From Gammaproteobacteria bacterium (GTDB taxonomy: Bacteria; Pseudomonadota; Gammaproteobacteria; Enterobacterales; Alteromonadaceae), in the NCBI GenBank assembly GCA_027484495.1, contig JAIXSW010000280.1, forward strand, positions 1 to 12,066: DNA of 12,066 nucleotides, in the 5' to 3' direction. Below the pieces are notes generated by a model. It worked only from the letters and a program-made list of their open reading frames with translations, had not been told where the DNA came from and did no database searches. Shown one piece after another: positions 1-8,302 of the stretch. The position numbers and the translations under genes are program-made. The stretch's first letter is position 1. Each line of letters begins with the position of its first letter.

Positions 1-809
1 GCGTGATCGCCGATTTCTACGTGACCGAAAAAATGCTGCAGCATTTTATCAAACAAGCCCACAGCAACAGTTTCCTGCGTCCAAGCCCACGCGTGCTGGT
101 GTGTGTACCTTGTGGTTCTACTCAAGTGGAACGCCGTGCGATCCGTGAATCAGCCCAGGGCGCCGGTGCCCGTGAAGTTTATCTGATTGACGAACCAATG
201 GCCGCAGCGATTGGCGCGGGCCTGCCAGTATCGGAAGCGACCGGTTCTATGGTAGTTGATATCGGTGGTGGTACCACTGAAGTGGCACTGATTTCATTAA
301 ACGGCGTAGTGTATTCATCTTCTGTCCGCATCGGCGGTGACAAATTTGACGACGCCATCATCAACTACATCCGCCGTAACTACGGTATCCTGATTGGTGA
401 AGCCACCGCAGAGCGCATCAAAATGGAAATCGGCTCTGCCTACCCAAGCGATGAAATTCTGGAAATTGAAGTGCGCGGCCGCAATCTGGCAGAAGGTGTA
501 CCTCGCAGTTTCACCATGACCAGCAACGAAATCCTCGAAGCATTGCAGGAACCATTAGCCGGTATCGTGTCGGCCGTGATGGTCGCGCTGGAACAATCAC
601 CACCAGAGCTGGCGTCAGACATTTCTGAGCGCGGCATGGTCCTGACCGGCGGTGGCGCTTTGCTGCGTGACCTCGATCGCCTGCTGATGGAAGAAACCGG
701 TATTCCGGTAGTCGTGGCTGAAGATCCATTAACCTGCGTGGCGCGGGGCGGTGGTAAAGCACTGGAAATGATCGACGTGCACGGCGGTGACGTGTTCAGT
801 TACGACTAA
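1..809 (+). CDS. mreB: Rod shape-determining protein MreB (5' end missing)
   Basis: MreB is the bacterial actin homologue: it forms membrane-bound filaments that guide lateral peptidoglycan synthesis together with MreC, MreD, RodA and PBP2. The window opens inside the gene. The first complete codon, at base 3, is a Val matching Val80 of E. coli MreB, so the 268 visible residues cover about residues 80-347. The GTG there is an internal codon, not a start. Visible actin-fold signatures are the phosphate-2 motif DIGGGTTEVA (visible residues 86-95) and the adenosine-side motif LTGGGALL (214-221). The C-terminus ends GGDVFSYD, close to the E. coli GGDLFSEE. The stop is TAA at 807-809. The N-terminal membrane-binding helix and first phosphate loop lie outside the window. 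Identification is certain from near-identity to the recalled E. coli protein. Confidence 0.98.
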   Translation, partial: VIADFYVTEKMLQHFIKQAHSNSFLRPSPRVLVCVPCGSTQVERRAIRESAQGAGAREVYLIDEPMAAAIGAGLPVSEATGSMVVDIGGGTTEVALISLNGVVYSSSVRIGGDKFDDAIINYIRRNYGILIGEATAERIKMEIGSAYPSDEILEIEVRGRNLAEGVPRSFTMTSNEILEALQEPLAGIVSAVMVALEQSPPELASDISERGMVLTGGGALLRDLDRLLMEETGIPVVVAEDPLTCVARGGGKALEMIDVHGGDVFSYD

Positions 810-815
810 CTGAAC
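794..815 (+). promoter_or_regulatory. Perfect 9-bp stem-loop across the mreB stop codon
   Basis: GTTCAGTTA (794-802) is exactly complementary to TAACTGAAC (807-815), with a 4-base loop CGAC. The right arm contains the mreB TAA stop (807-809), and the hairpin ends 19 bases before the mreC start. What follows is CTGTCCGG with no T tract, so this is not a standard intrinsic terminator. It may be a 3'-end stabiliser, a processing or partial-termination site, or a damper on mreC expression. The structure is seen in the sequence; the function is inferred. Confidence 0.6.
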
Positions 816-834
816 CTGTCCGGCAGCCACGTCG

Positions 835-1719
835 ATGAAACCTATCTTTGATCGCGGACCCTCACTGCCGCTGCGCTTATTTTTTGCGCTGCTGGCAAGT
901 GGTGGTCTGATTGTGCTGGATCACTACACCAGCAGTTCAGCCCAGTTGCGCAGTTATCTGACCGCTGCCGTCAGCCCATTGTTTTACCTCGCGAATTTGC
1001 CGCAAGACCTGATGTTCGGTGCCTCCGAACAGTTTAAATCGCAACAAAAAATCCTCGAAGAAAACCAAACACTGAAAGACACCTTGCTGCTGCAAAACGG
1101 CCAGTTGCAACGTCTGCAGTTTTTGCAGCAGGAAAATGACAAACTGCGGGCGTTGCTCGGCGCCAGTCCGGTCACGGAAGGCAAACGTCTGATCGCTGAA
1201 GTGCTGGCGGTGTACAGCCATCCATTCAGTCATCAAATCGTACTGAATAAAGGCAGCAATGACGGCGTGACGATTGGCCAGCCGTTGATCGACGATTTAG
1301 GCGTGCTGGGGCAGGTGGTCAGTGTTGGCCCTACGTCGAGCCGCGCCATTCTGATCGCCGATAATACCCACGCCATCTCCGGCCGGGTTGAACGCACCGG
1401 CTTAAGTGTGGTGGCCGAAGGCATTGGCCAGGCAAACTCGCTGCGGCTGATCCATTTACCGCACAGCACCGACGTGGTCGAAGGTGACCGCCTGTTAACC
1501 TCTGGCCTTGATGGTGTATTTCCGGAAGGTTATCCGATTGGCCGCGTCACCAAAGTGTACCGCGATGCCCGCCTGCCATTTTTGCAAGTGACGGCCGAAC
1601 CTTACGCCATGCTGGACCGCATCCGTTATGTGTTGCTGGTGTGGCCGCATCAGGGCACCACAGTGGCTGATCCGGAAATTGTCGCCCCGCCGGAAGCGGC
1701 TGATACGGAGCGCAAATAA
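835..1719 (+). CDS. mreC: Cell shape-determining protein MreC
   Basis: MreC is a bitopic inner-membrane protein whose periplasmic part scaffolds the Rod complex and activates PBP2. The 294-residue product starts MKPIFDRGPSLPLRL, almost the E. coli N-terminus MKPIFSRGPSL, which fixes the ATG at 835. One membrane segment lies at about 11-30, a coiled coil at about 66-108 (heptad-like, rich in Q, E, L and K), and the beta-rich MreC domain at about 118-270. The conserved TSGLDGVFPEGYPIG lies near 222-236. The protein is shorter than E. coli MreC (367 residues) because it lacks most of the Pro/Ala/Gln-rich tail. No Shine-Dalgarno is visible: the bases before the ATG read GGCAGCCACGTCG. Translation may therefore depend on coupling or re-initiation after mreB, whose stop is 25 bases upstream. 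Confidence 0.97.
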   Translation: MKPIFDRGPSLPLRLFFALLASGGLIVLDHYTSSSAQLRSYLTAAVSPLFYLANLPQDLMFGASEQFKSQQKILEENQTLKDTLLLQNGQLQRLQFLQQENDKLRALLGASPVTEGKRLIAEVLAVYSHPFSHQIVLNKGSNDGVTIGQPLIDDLGVLGQVVSVGPTSSRAILIADNTHAISGRVERTGLSVVAEGIGQANSLRLIHLPHSTDVVEGDRLLTSGLDGVFPEGYPIGRVTKVYRDARLPFLQVTAEPYAMLDRIRYVLLVWPHQGTTVADPEIVAPPEAADTERK

Positions 1720-2201
1720 TGCAAAATAACTGGCGCTTTTTATGGATCCATCTGACCCTGCTGCTGGCGTTATTGCTGGCGGTGATGCCACTGCCGGCTG
1801 AAGTGAAACTATTCCGGCCCGACTGGCCGTTATTAGTGTTGTGTTACTGGGTGCTGGCGTTGCCACACCGGGCCAGCATTGGTACGGCGTTTGTTGTTGG
1901 TTTTCTGGTCGACGTGATGGTGGGCACTGTGCTTGGCGTGAATGCCTTCGGCTATAGTGTGGTCACTTTTATTGTTGCGGCTAATTATCTGAAAATCCGG
2001 AACTTTTCTATCCTGCAGCAAGCCTTATTAATCGGCATGTTACTGGCCTTGTATCACTTGTTACTGTTCTGGCTCAGCCATTTTCTGACCGGCGTTTATT
2101 TCCGCGCCGCTTATTTGTGGCCGGTGCTGACCGGTATGTTAGTCTGGCCTTATGTTTTCCTATTTTTGCGCCGGATGCGCCGTCAACTGAAGATTCAATG
2201 A
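1719..2201 (+). CDS. mreD: Rod shape-determining protein MreD
   Basis: MreD is the integral membrane partner of MreC in the Rod (elongasome) complex. The 160-residue product is close to E. coli MreD (162). It is strongly hydrophobic, with about five or six membrane segments (roughly 8-25, 36-49, 53-73, 74-90, 99-121 and 131-152) and a basic C-terminus (RRMRRQLKIQ). Family landmarks are RPDWPLLVLCYWVLALPHR at about 33-51 and the DxxxGxxLGVNA stretch at 65-76, matching DLISGSTLGV of E. coli. The ATG shares its first base with the mreC stop (TAATG). A GGAG (1707-1710) lies 8 bases ahead, inside mreC, so initiation is direct but probably also coupled to mreC translation. Confidence 0.95.
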   Translation: MQNNWRFLWIHLTLLLALLLAVMPLPAEVKLFRPDWPLLVLCYWVLALPHRASIGTAFVVGFLVDVMVGTVLGVNAFGYSVVTFIVAANYLKIRNFSILQQALLIGMLLALYHLLLFWLSHFLTGVYFRAAYLWPVLTGMLVWPYVFLFLRRMRRQLKIQ

Positions 2202-2202
2202 T

Positions 2203-2778
2203 ATGACCGCTGTCGCTCTTGCTTCTGCCTCGCCCCGTCGCCGTGAACTGTTGGCGCAGCTGGGTGTTGATTTTGTCGTAGTTCAGGCGCCGATCGACGA
2301 GTCGGTATTGCCCGGCGAAAACGCCGCTGATTATGTATCCAGGCTGGCAAAGGCTAAAGCGCAGGCCGGTTTTGCCGTGCAGTCACAGCCGCTGCCGACT
2401 TTGGGCGCCGATACCATTGTGGTGGTCGATGGCGAGATCCTTGGCAAACCACAGGACGAAGCAGATTTTCTGCGCATGATGCGGTTATTAAGCGGCCGGG
2501 GCCATCAGGTGTATACCGCCGTGGCGCTGTGTCTGGATGCGAACCACGAGCCTCAGGCCGTGACCGTCGCGACCGATGTCTGGTTCGGTGCGCTGACGCC
2601 AGCGCAGATGCAGGACTACTGGCGCAGTGGTGAGCCGGCTGACAAAGCCGGTGGTTATGGTATTCAGGGGCTGGGCGGGCGTTTTATCGAAAAAATTCAT
2701 GGCAGTTATTTTGCTGTGGTCGGCTTGCCGTTATATGAAACTGCCGCCTTATTGGCGACATTGCCGGAGGCTTCATGA
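2203..2778 (+). CDS. maf: Maf-family nucleoside triphosphate pyrophosphatase, YhdE type (dTTP/UTP)
   Basis: The YhdE branch of the Maf family hydrolyses dTTP, UTP and related modified pyrimidine nucleotides to the monophosphate plus pyrophosphate. It is thought to clean the nucleotide pool and, when overproduced, blocks septation. The 191 residues carry the substrate loop SASPRRRELL (8-17), the catalytic Asp70 in LGADTIVVVDGEILGKP with Lys82, and the DKAGGYGIQGLGG block (147-159) ending in GSYFAVVGLPLYET. This last block fits YhdE rather than the YceF (m7GTP) branch. The start is one base after the mreD stop (TGATATG), and the Shine-Dalgarno is weak, suggesting coupling to mreD. The last four bases overlap the rng start as ATGA. 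Subfamily specificity is inferred from motif resemblance. Confidence 0.95.
   Translation: MTAVALASASPRRRELLAQLGVDFVVVQAPIDESVLPGENAADYVSRLAKAKAQAGFAVQSQPLPTLGADTIVVVDGEILGKPQDEADFLRMMRLLSGRGHQVYTAVALCLDANHEPQAVTVATDVWFGALTPAQMQDYWRSGEPADKAGGYGIQGLGGRFIEKIHGSYFAVVGLPLYETAALLATLPEAS
2766..2770 (+). promoter_or_regulatory. Strong Shine-Dalgarno for rng
   Basis: GGAGG lies four bases before the rng ATG at 2775 and inside the last codons of maf. It is the strongest ribosome-binding site in the operon. With the ATGA overlap it fixes the RNase G start and suggests that rng can be translated independently of maf. Confidence 0.7.
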
Positions 2779-4241
2779 GTGCAGAACTGCTGATCAACGT
2801 CACACCGAGTGAAACCCGGGTCGCGCTGATCGAAAACGGCGTGTTGCAAGAAGTGCATATCGAACGCCAGGCGCGTCATGGTCTGGTTGGCAATATCTAC
2901 ATCGGCAAAGTCAGCAGGGTATTACCCGGCATGCAGGCCGCATTTGTTGATATTGGGCTGGATAAAGCCGCCTTTTTACATGCATCCGATATTGTGCAGC
3001 GCGATGCGCATGATCCTGAAGTGAAAGTTTCTGCGGTCAAAGACATCCGGCTGCTGGTGCATGAAGGCCAGTATCTGCTGGTCCAGGTGGTGAAAGATCC
3101 ACTGGGCACCAAAGGTGCGCGGCTGACCACCGACATCACGCTGCCGTCGCGTTATCTGGTGTTTATGCCGGGTTCACCGCATGTCGGCGTGTCACAACGC
3201 ATTGAGTCAGATGCCGAGCGTCAGCGCTTAAAAGACATCGTCTCCACTTGCCTGGACGATGATAATGGCGGCTTTATTGTCCGGACCGCAGCGGACGGCG
3301 CCTGTGAAGTTGAATTGTTGCAAGATGCGCGGTTTTTGAAAAAACTTTGGGCCAAAATCCAGAAGCGCAAACAAAAACACCGCAAAGAAGCGATGTTATA
3401 TGAAGATTTGACGCTGGCGTTTCGCATCCTGCGCGACTTTGTCGGCAGTGATTTAGAGCGGGTGCGGGTTGATTCGAAAATGACCTGGCAGGCGCTGCAT
3501 GCCTTCACCGAAGAGTTTATTCCGCAGATGACGGAAAAACTCGAGTATTACCCCGGTGAGCGGCCGGTCTTCGACCTGTTTGATGTCGAAAACGAAATTC
3601 AGCGCGCGCTCGATCGCAAAGTGCCACTGAAAAGCGGCGGTTATCTGATCATCGATCAAACCGAAGCGATGACGACAATTGACGTCAACACCGGTGCTTT
3701 TGTCGGCCACCGCAATCTGGAAGAAACCATCTTTAATACCAACACCGAAGCGACGCAGGCGATTGCCCGTCAACTGCGGCTGCGCAATCTCGGTGGCATT
3801 ATCATCATCGATTTTATCGACATGCAAAGCGAAGAGCATCAGCGCCGTGTGTTGCACAGTCTCGAAATCGCGCTGTCCCGCGACAAAACCAAAACCAATA
3901 TTCATGGTTTTTCCGCTTTGGGCCTGGTGGAAATGACGCGCAAACGCACCCGCGAGAGCCTGGAACATGTGCTGTGTACCGAATGCCCGGTCTGTGCCGG
4001 CCGTGGTTCATTGAAAACGGTTGAAACCGTATGCTTTGAAATCATGCGGGAAATTGTTCGCGTCAATCGCGCCTATGCCACCGACAAATTCATGGTGTAT
4101 GCATCGCCGGCCGTTAAGGATGCTTTAATCAACGATGAATACCATAACCTGGCTGAGCTTGAAGTCTTTATCAGTAAGCAAATCAGCGTAGTGATTGAGC
4201 CGCAATATACCCAGGAACAATTTGACGTGGTGATGATGTAG
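2775..4241 (+). CDS. rng: Ribonuclease G
   Basis: RNase G (CafA) is an endoribonuclease of the RNase E/G family. It matures the 5' end of 16S rRNA and cuts selected mRNAs, preferring 5'-monophosphorylated, A/U-rich sites. At 488 residues it is essentially the size of the E. coli enzyme (489), colinear throughout, and ends in the same QEQFDVVMM. The S1 RNA-binding domain is at about 35-125, containing KDPLGTKGARLTTDI, a conserved 5'-sensor/S1 region. The catalytic Mg-binding aspartates are Asp303 (TTIDVNTGAF) and Asp346 (IIIIDFIDM), the RNase E numbering. The Zn-link cysteines are Cys404 and Cys407 (ECPVC). The protein lacks the long disordered C-terminal scaffold of RNase E, which separates it from Rne. 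The stop TAG overlaps the GTG start of yhdP by one base. Confidence 0.98.
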   Translation: MSAELLINVTPSETRVALIENGVLQEVHIERQARHGLVGNIYIGKVSRVLPGMQAAFVDIGLDKAAFLHASDIVQRDAHDPEVKVSAVKDIRLLVHEGQYLLVQVVKDPLGTKGARLTTDITLPSRYLVFMPGSPHVGVSQRIESDAERQRLKDIVSTCLDDDNGGFIVRTAADGACEVELLQDARFLKKLWAKIQKRKQKHRKEAMLYEDLTLAFRILRDFVGSDLERVRVDSKMTWQALHAFTEEFIPQMTEKLEYYPGERPVFDLFDVENEIQRALDRKVPLKSGGYLIIDQTEAMTTIDVNTGAFVGHRNLEETIFNTNTEATQAIARQLRLRNLGGIIIIDFIDMQSEEHQRRVLHSLEIALSRDKTKTNIHGFSALGLVEMTRKRTRESLEHVLCTECPVCAGRGSLKTVETVCFEIMREIVRVNRAYATDKFMVYASPAVKDALINDEYHNLAELEVFISKQISVVIEPQYTQEQFDVVMM

Positions 4242-7200
4242 TGGCGCGACTTCAGCGTGCCGGTTGGTTTTGTCTGCATAAACTCTGGCTGCTGTTTGCG
4301 GTCGGAGTGGTGCTGCTTGCCACGCTGGTCACGTTGCTGCGGGTGGGCCTGCCTTACGCCACCGGTTATAAAACCGATATTGAGCAGTTTATCGCTGCAC
4401 AATATGGCGCGCCGGTACGGATAGGCCAGCTTAGCGCCGCCTGGCAATCCAGTGGTCCGGCCTTGTTACTGCAACAAATGGCCGTACAAACACCGGCGGG
4501 CGATACGCTGCTGGAGGTTGCAGAGCTGCGCGTCCGCCTCGATTTCTGGGCCAGCCTGACCAGTTTGCAACTGAAAGCTGACGACTTTGAACTGTCGGGT
4601 CTGCACCTGACTATCGACAGCCAGCGTTTGTTACAACAAAACACCGAAACGCCCGCGACGGACCCGGAACCGCTGCTCAGCGCCGTCGAACAACTGCTGT
4701 TTCAGCAACTGAAAAACTTCACGCTGGTCGACAGCAAACTGACCTTACGCTCGCAATATACCCCACCGATTGAGATGCAGATCCGCCGGTTGGCCTGGCT
4801 GAATGCCGGCGAACGCCATCAGGGATCCGGTGAAGTGGTGATTTCAGGCGTCACCGGCAATGCCATCGCTTTTATCCTCGATTTAACCGGCGACAGTCTG
4901 GCGAAAAGCCGCGGCCAGTTGTATCTGTCCAGCAATGATCTGAACGTCTTGCCCTGGTTCGAAACTCTGTTGCCGGAGACGCGCAAACTGGCGCGCGCCG
5001 ACATCAATTTTCAGGCCTGGGGCGAGATCGCCGGCGGCACCTTGCAACAAATTCAGATTGGTCTGGCTGAAAACCGCCTGATGTGGCGACAAGACGACCA
5101 AACTCAGCAGCTGAGCCTTGGCAAAGGCCAGCTGTTATGGCAACCCACGGCTGATGGCTGGCAGTTATTGTCGAGCCAGCTGACGCTGACGTCGGGGGCG
5201 CAAAGCTGGCACGATTTTCAGCTGCAGTTAGTCAGTCAGCAAGGTGTGTATTCCGGTTCGTTACAGCAGCTGCAATTACAGGCGGCGGTGCCACTGGCGC
5301 AGCTGTTTGCCGAAGATTCAACGGCGCTTAGAAAAATTCTGTCGTTTCAGACCGATGCGCGTATTACCCAGCTCGGCATGCAACTGAATGATAAACAATG
5401 GTTTGTCAGCGGCGATTTTATCGATTTCAGTTCAGTCGCGGTCGACGATGTCCCAGGTTTAACCGGCCTGACGGGCCATTTCAGTGCTGGCCCGGATTAT
5501 GTGATGCTGGATTTACAGGGCATGGATGGCGCTTTGAGCTGGGGCGAAGCGTTCAGCCGGGCCACGCCGTACCAGAGTCTGCAGACGCGGATTGAAGTGC
5601 TGCAGCAACAGGGCCAGTGGCGCGTGCAGATCCCGCGGCTCAGCTTACGTCATCCGCAAATCGAAGCAGATGCTCAGCTGGTGTTGGACCTCGGTGACAA
5701 ACCTGGCATGACCTTGCTGGGTGAACTGCGCAAAGTACCGGTCGCCGACGCGCGGCATTATTTCCCAACCCGGCATATGCCGGAGTCGGTGATCAATTAC
5801 CTGACACCGGCGCTGATCAGCGGCCAAATCCCGGTAGCGCGGGTGTTATGGCACGGTGCTTTTAAAGATTTCCCTTACGACAAGCACAACGGTATTTTTC
5901 AGGCGCAGGCGTTTATCGCCGACACCGAATTTTCGTTTGACCCGCACTGGCCGGTAATTAAGGGCATGCAGGCTGAGCTGTTGTTTGAAAACGCCGGCAT
6001 GTTGATCCAAAGCCAGGCCGGTCAGTTGTTTGACGTCGCGCTGGAAGATGGCGTGACGGCGCGGATCCCGGATTTATTTCACGCCGAGACGCTGCTGATC
6101 GATATCGGTCGTCAGACGCAGGCTGAAGCGGTGACGGGGCTGATGCTGGCATCGCCGCTCAGTGAATCGGTCGGCGCCACGCTGGATTATCTCGGCGTCA
6201 GTGGTCTGGTGAACGCCAAAGTACAGCTGCAGATTGGTTTGAAAAAGACCGGTGTGCGGGCGCTTGGCGACGTGGAGTTTTTTGCCAATCAGCTGAATAT
6301 CCGTGCGCCGGCCGTCGCGGTGGAACAGTTGCAAGGCCATCTGCAGTTTGATAACGACAAAATCGACAGTGATAAACTGATGTTTGTCAGCCACGGCGTG
6401 CCGCTGAATGCCACTTTGCACGGCGCGCAGCAGGCGGAAGGTTATCAGGTCCAGCTCAAAGCGCATGGCGAACAACAGATCGATAAGCTGCTGGCGCTGG
6501 TGTCGGAAGACTGGCAGGTCCTCGGAAAAGGTCAGGCCAATTTCAGCTGGGATCTGAATATTCAGCTGCCGCAAACCGGCTTTAATTACGAATCGACCGC
6601 GCTGATGGATTTAGCGGCCGCCGAGCTGCAGCTACCGGCGCCTTTTGGCAAAACCGCGGCCGACGGTGCCACGGTCTTGTTACAAAGTAAAGGCAACGCG
6701 CAAGGCTCCGAGATCGAGATGCGCTATGGCGATCAGGCGCAGTTGCAGGCGCGGTTAGATCAGCAAAGCGGCAAAATCACCGGTGCTTTGTTAAGTCTTG
6801 GCCTGCCCAGTAGCCAGCTGCAGGACGGTTTTTATATCGATGTCAACCTGGAACAGGCAGAGCTGTTGCCGTGGATTGGCTTATTGCAAAACCAGCTGGC
6901 GGCTATAACGCCGGGCGAAGATGCGCTGTTTCCGCCCTTGTCGGCAGTGAATGGCCGGATCGGCGAGCTTCAGCTATTTGATGATGTATTTTTGCACCAG
7001 CTGCGTTTTCATCTGACGCCACAGCCTGACAGTTATCAGCTCAATCTCAATGCCGACGAAGCACAAGGCGATCTGTGGTTTTCCCGTCAGTTGCAGAAAG
7101 ATGGCATCAAAGCCGACCTGAGCCGGTTGCAGCTGATTTTTGCCAATCAGCAAGCGGCGAAACTGGCTGCGGCCGAGTTAAAAGCCCAGCAATTGCTGGA

Positions 7201-8302
7201 AGCGGAAGCGGCGCAAAAACCCGATTACGCCGCGCTGGAAGCCGAAGCCTTTGCCAAATTAACGCCGATGCCTTGGCTGGCCGATTTGCCGCCGATCCAG
7301 TTGCATTGCAAGGCCTGTATTGTCGGTGATTATGACCTTGGTGAAGTGAATGCCAAAGCGCACGGCGACGGTAGCAGCTGGACTCTGAGTGAATTCACCA
7401 GCCAGCGCGACGGCCATCGCTGGACAATGCAAGGCGACTGGCAAAAAGACGACGGCCTCGGCGAGACCCGGTTAAGCGGCACGCTGCAAAGCCCGGCCTT
7501 TGGCCAGTTGATGCAGGAATATGATTTAAGCCGCAGTATGAGCGGCAGCAAAGCCAAAATCACGCTGGACGCACTGAGCTGGCAAGGCACGCCGTTCCAG
7601 TTTAACCGCCAGACCTTAAGCGGTGGTATCGGCTGGGATCTCGGTGAAGGCTCGCTGGTTGAAGTCAGTGATGGCGGTACGCGTATTTTCTCGTTGTTCA
7701 GTCTCGATTCGCTGGTGCGTAAGTTGCGACTGGATTTTCGCGATGTATTTGCCAAAGGTTTTTTCTACAACAGCATGCGCGGCTCGATGCAAATTGATCA
7801 AGGCGTTTCCAGTACGGCAGATACCAAAGTGGACGGGGTCGCCGGCGATATCGAAATGTCTGGCGAAGCAGATTTAAAAGCGCGGCAAATTGATTATCAA
7901 ATGGCATTTAGCCCGAAAGTGACGTCGAGCCTGCCGGTGATCCTGGCCTGGATGGTCAATCCGGTGTCCGGTGTGGCGGCTTATGCGCTCGATGAAATGT
8001 TCCAGTCGGCGGAAGTGATCTCAAAAATTAATTTCAGTGTCACCGGCGACCTCGATAATCCGACCGTGACTGAGCTGGAGCGGAACAGCAAAAAAGTCAC
8101 GATCCCGGCCGATGCGTTACCAAAACCAGTGAAACCGCCATTAGCGACAACTCCAGCCATCGCTGAAGAGGCGGCGCAGCCGAGTCCGCTGTTGCCAGAA
8201 GCGCCGGTGGAAGGTGCTTTGGCGCCAGATCGGCCAATGCCAGAAGCCAAACCGGTTGAAGATACCCCGAAGATCGACGCTGGCGGAGTGCAACATGACT
8301 GA
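4241..8302 (+). CDS. yhdP: YhdP, AsmA-like protein for phospholipid transport to the outer membrane
   Basis: YhdP is a large AsmA-like protein (DUF3971/TIGR02099 type) anchored in the inner membrane and spanning the periplasm. In E. coli, YhdP, TamB and YdbH are together needed to move phospholipids to the outer membrane. Here it has 1353 residues (E. coli 1266). The GTG start overlaps the rng stop and is preceded by GGTGA (4229-4233). It is required to keep the N-terminal anchor at about 14-34. A long repetitive beta-strand body follows. The C-terminal domain (about 1110-1282) is the best conserved part, with FSLFSLDSLVRKLRLDFRD and KVDGVAGDIEMSGEADL both recognisable in E. coli. Oddities are an Ala/Glu/Gln-rich helical insert (about 968-1007), a CxxC pair (Cys1023, Cys1026; E. 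coli has CTEC at the equivalent place) and a Pro/Ala/Glu-rich tail (about 1283-1353) beyond the E. coli end. Confidence 0.95.
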   Translation: MARLQRAGWFCLHKLWLLFAVGVVLLATLVTLLRVGLPYATGYKTDIEQFIAAQYGAPVRIGQLSAAWQSSGPALLLQQMAVQTPAGDTLLEVAELRVRLDFWASLTSLQLKADDFELSGLHLTIDSQRLLQQNTETPATDPEPLLSAVEQLLFQQLKNFTLVDSKLTLRSQYTPPIEMQIRRLAWLNAGERHQGSGEVVISGVTGNAIAFILDLTGDSLAKSRGQLYLSSNDLNVLPWFETLLPETRKLARADINFQAWGEIAGGTLQQIQIGLAENRLMWRQDDQTQQLSLGKGQLLWQPTADGWQLLSSQLTLTSGAQSWHDFQLQLVSQQGVYSGSLQQLQLQAAVPLAQLFAEDSTALRKILSFQTDARITQLGMQLNDKQWFVSGDFIDFSSVAVDDVPGLTGLTGHFSAGPDYVMLDLQGMDGALSWGEAFSRATPYQSLQTRIEVLQQQGQWRVQIPRLSLRHPQIEADAQLVLDLGDKPGMTLLGELRKVPVADARHYFPTRHMPESVINYLTPALISGQIPVARVLWHGAFKDFPYDKHNGIFQAQAFIADTEFSFDPHWPVIKGMQAELLFENAGMLIQSQAGQLFDVALEDGVTARIPDLFHAETLLIDIGRQTQAEAVTGLMLASPLSESVGATLDYLGVSGLVNAKVQLQIGLKKTGVRALGDVEFFANQLNIRAPAVAVEQLQGHLQFDNDKIDSDKLMFVSHGVPLNATLHGAQQAEGYQVQLKAHGEQQIDKLLALVSEDWQVLGKGQANFSWDLNIQLPQTGFNYESTALMDLAAAELQLPAPFGKTAADGATVLLQSKGNAQGSEIEMRYGDQAQLQARLDQQSGKITGALLSLGLPSSQLQDGFYIDVNLEQAELLPWIGLLQNQLAAITPGEDALFPPLSAVNGRIGELQLFDDVFLHQLRFHLTPQPDSYQLNLNADEAQGDLWFSRQLQKDGIKADLSRLQLIFANQQAAKLAAAELKAQQLLEAEAAQKPDYAALEAEAFAKLTPMPWLADLPPIQLHCKACIVGDYDLGEVNAKAHGDGSSWTLSEFTSQRDGHRWTMQGDWQKDDGLGETRLSGTLQSPAFGQLMQEYDLSRSMSGSKAKITLDALSWQGTPFQFNRQTLSGGIGWDLGEGSLVEVSDGGTRIFSLFSLDSLVRKLRLDFRDVFAKGFFYNSMRGSMQIDQGVSSTADTKVDGVAGDIEMSGEADLKARQIDYQMAFSPKVTSSLPVILAWMVNPVSGVAAYALDEMFQSAEVISKINFSVTGDLDNPTVTELERNSKKVTIPADALPKPVKPPLATTPAIAEEAAQPSPLLPEAPVEGALAPDRPMPEAKPVEDTPKIDAGGVQHD
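8285..8288 (+). promoter_or_regulatory. Shine-Dalgarno that decides the amidase start
   Basis: GGAG lies six bases before the ATG at 8295, inside the end of yhdP. It favours 8295 over the upstream in-frame ATG at 8214, which would add 27 residues (rich in Q, R, K, L) that belong to no nitrilase fold and would overlap the yhdP tail by 89 bases. Confidence 0.7.

Noticed and set aside
3..5. GTG at the left edge as the start of a short MreB-like gene.
   Set aside because: The sequence aligns with MreB from residue 80 in frame; the gene simply begins outside the window.
3453..3968. 171-residue open frame on the minus strand.
   Set aside because: It lies entirely within rng, has no recognisable motif and is explained by codon bias on the opposite strand.
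6074..6574. 166-residue open frame on the minus strand.
   Set aside because: It is antisense to yhdP, with no domain, start signal or neighbour supporting it.
8214..8294. Upstream in-frame ATG (8214) giving a 322-residue amidase.
   Set aside because: The extra 27 residues overlap the yhdP tail, match no nitrilase N-terminus, and the ATG at 8295 has a well-placed GGAG.
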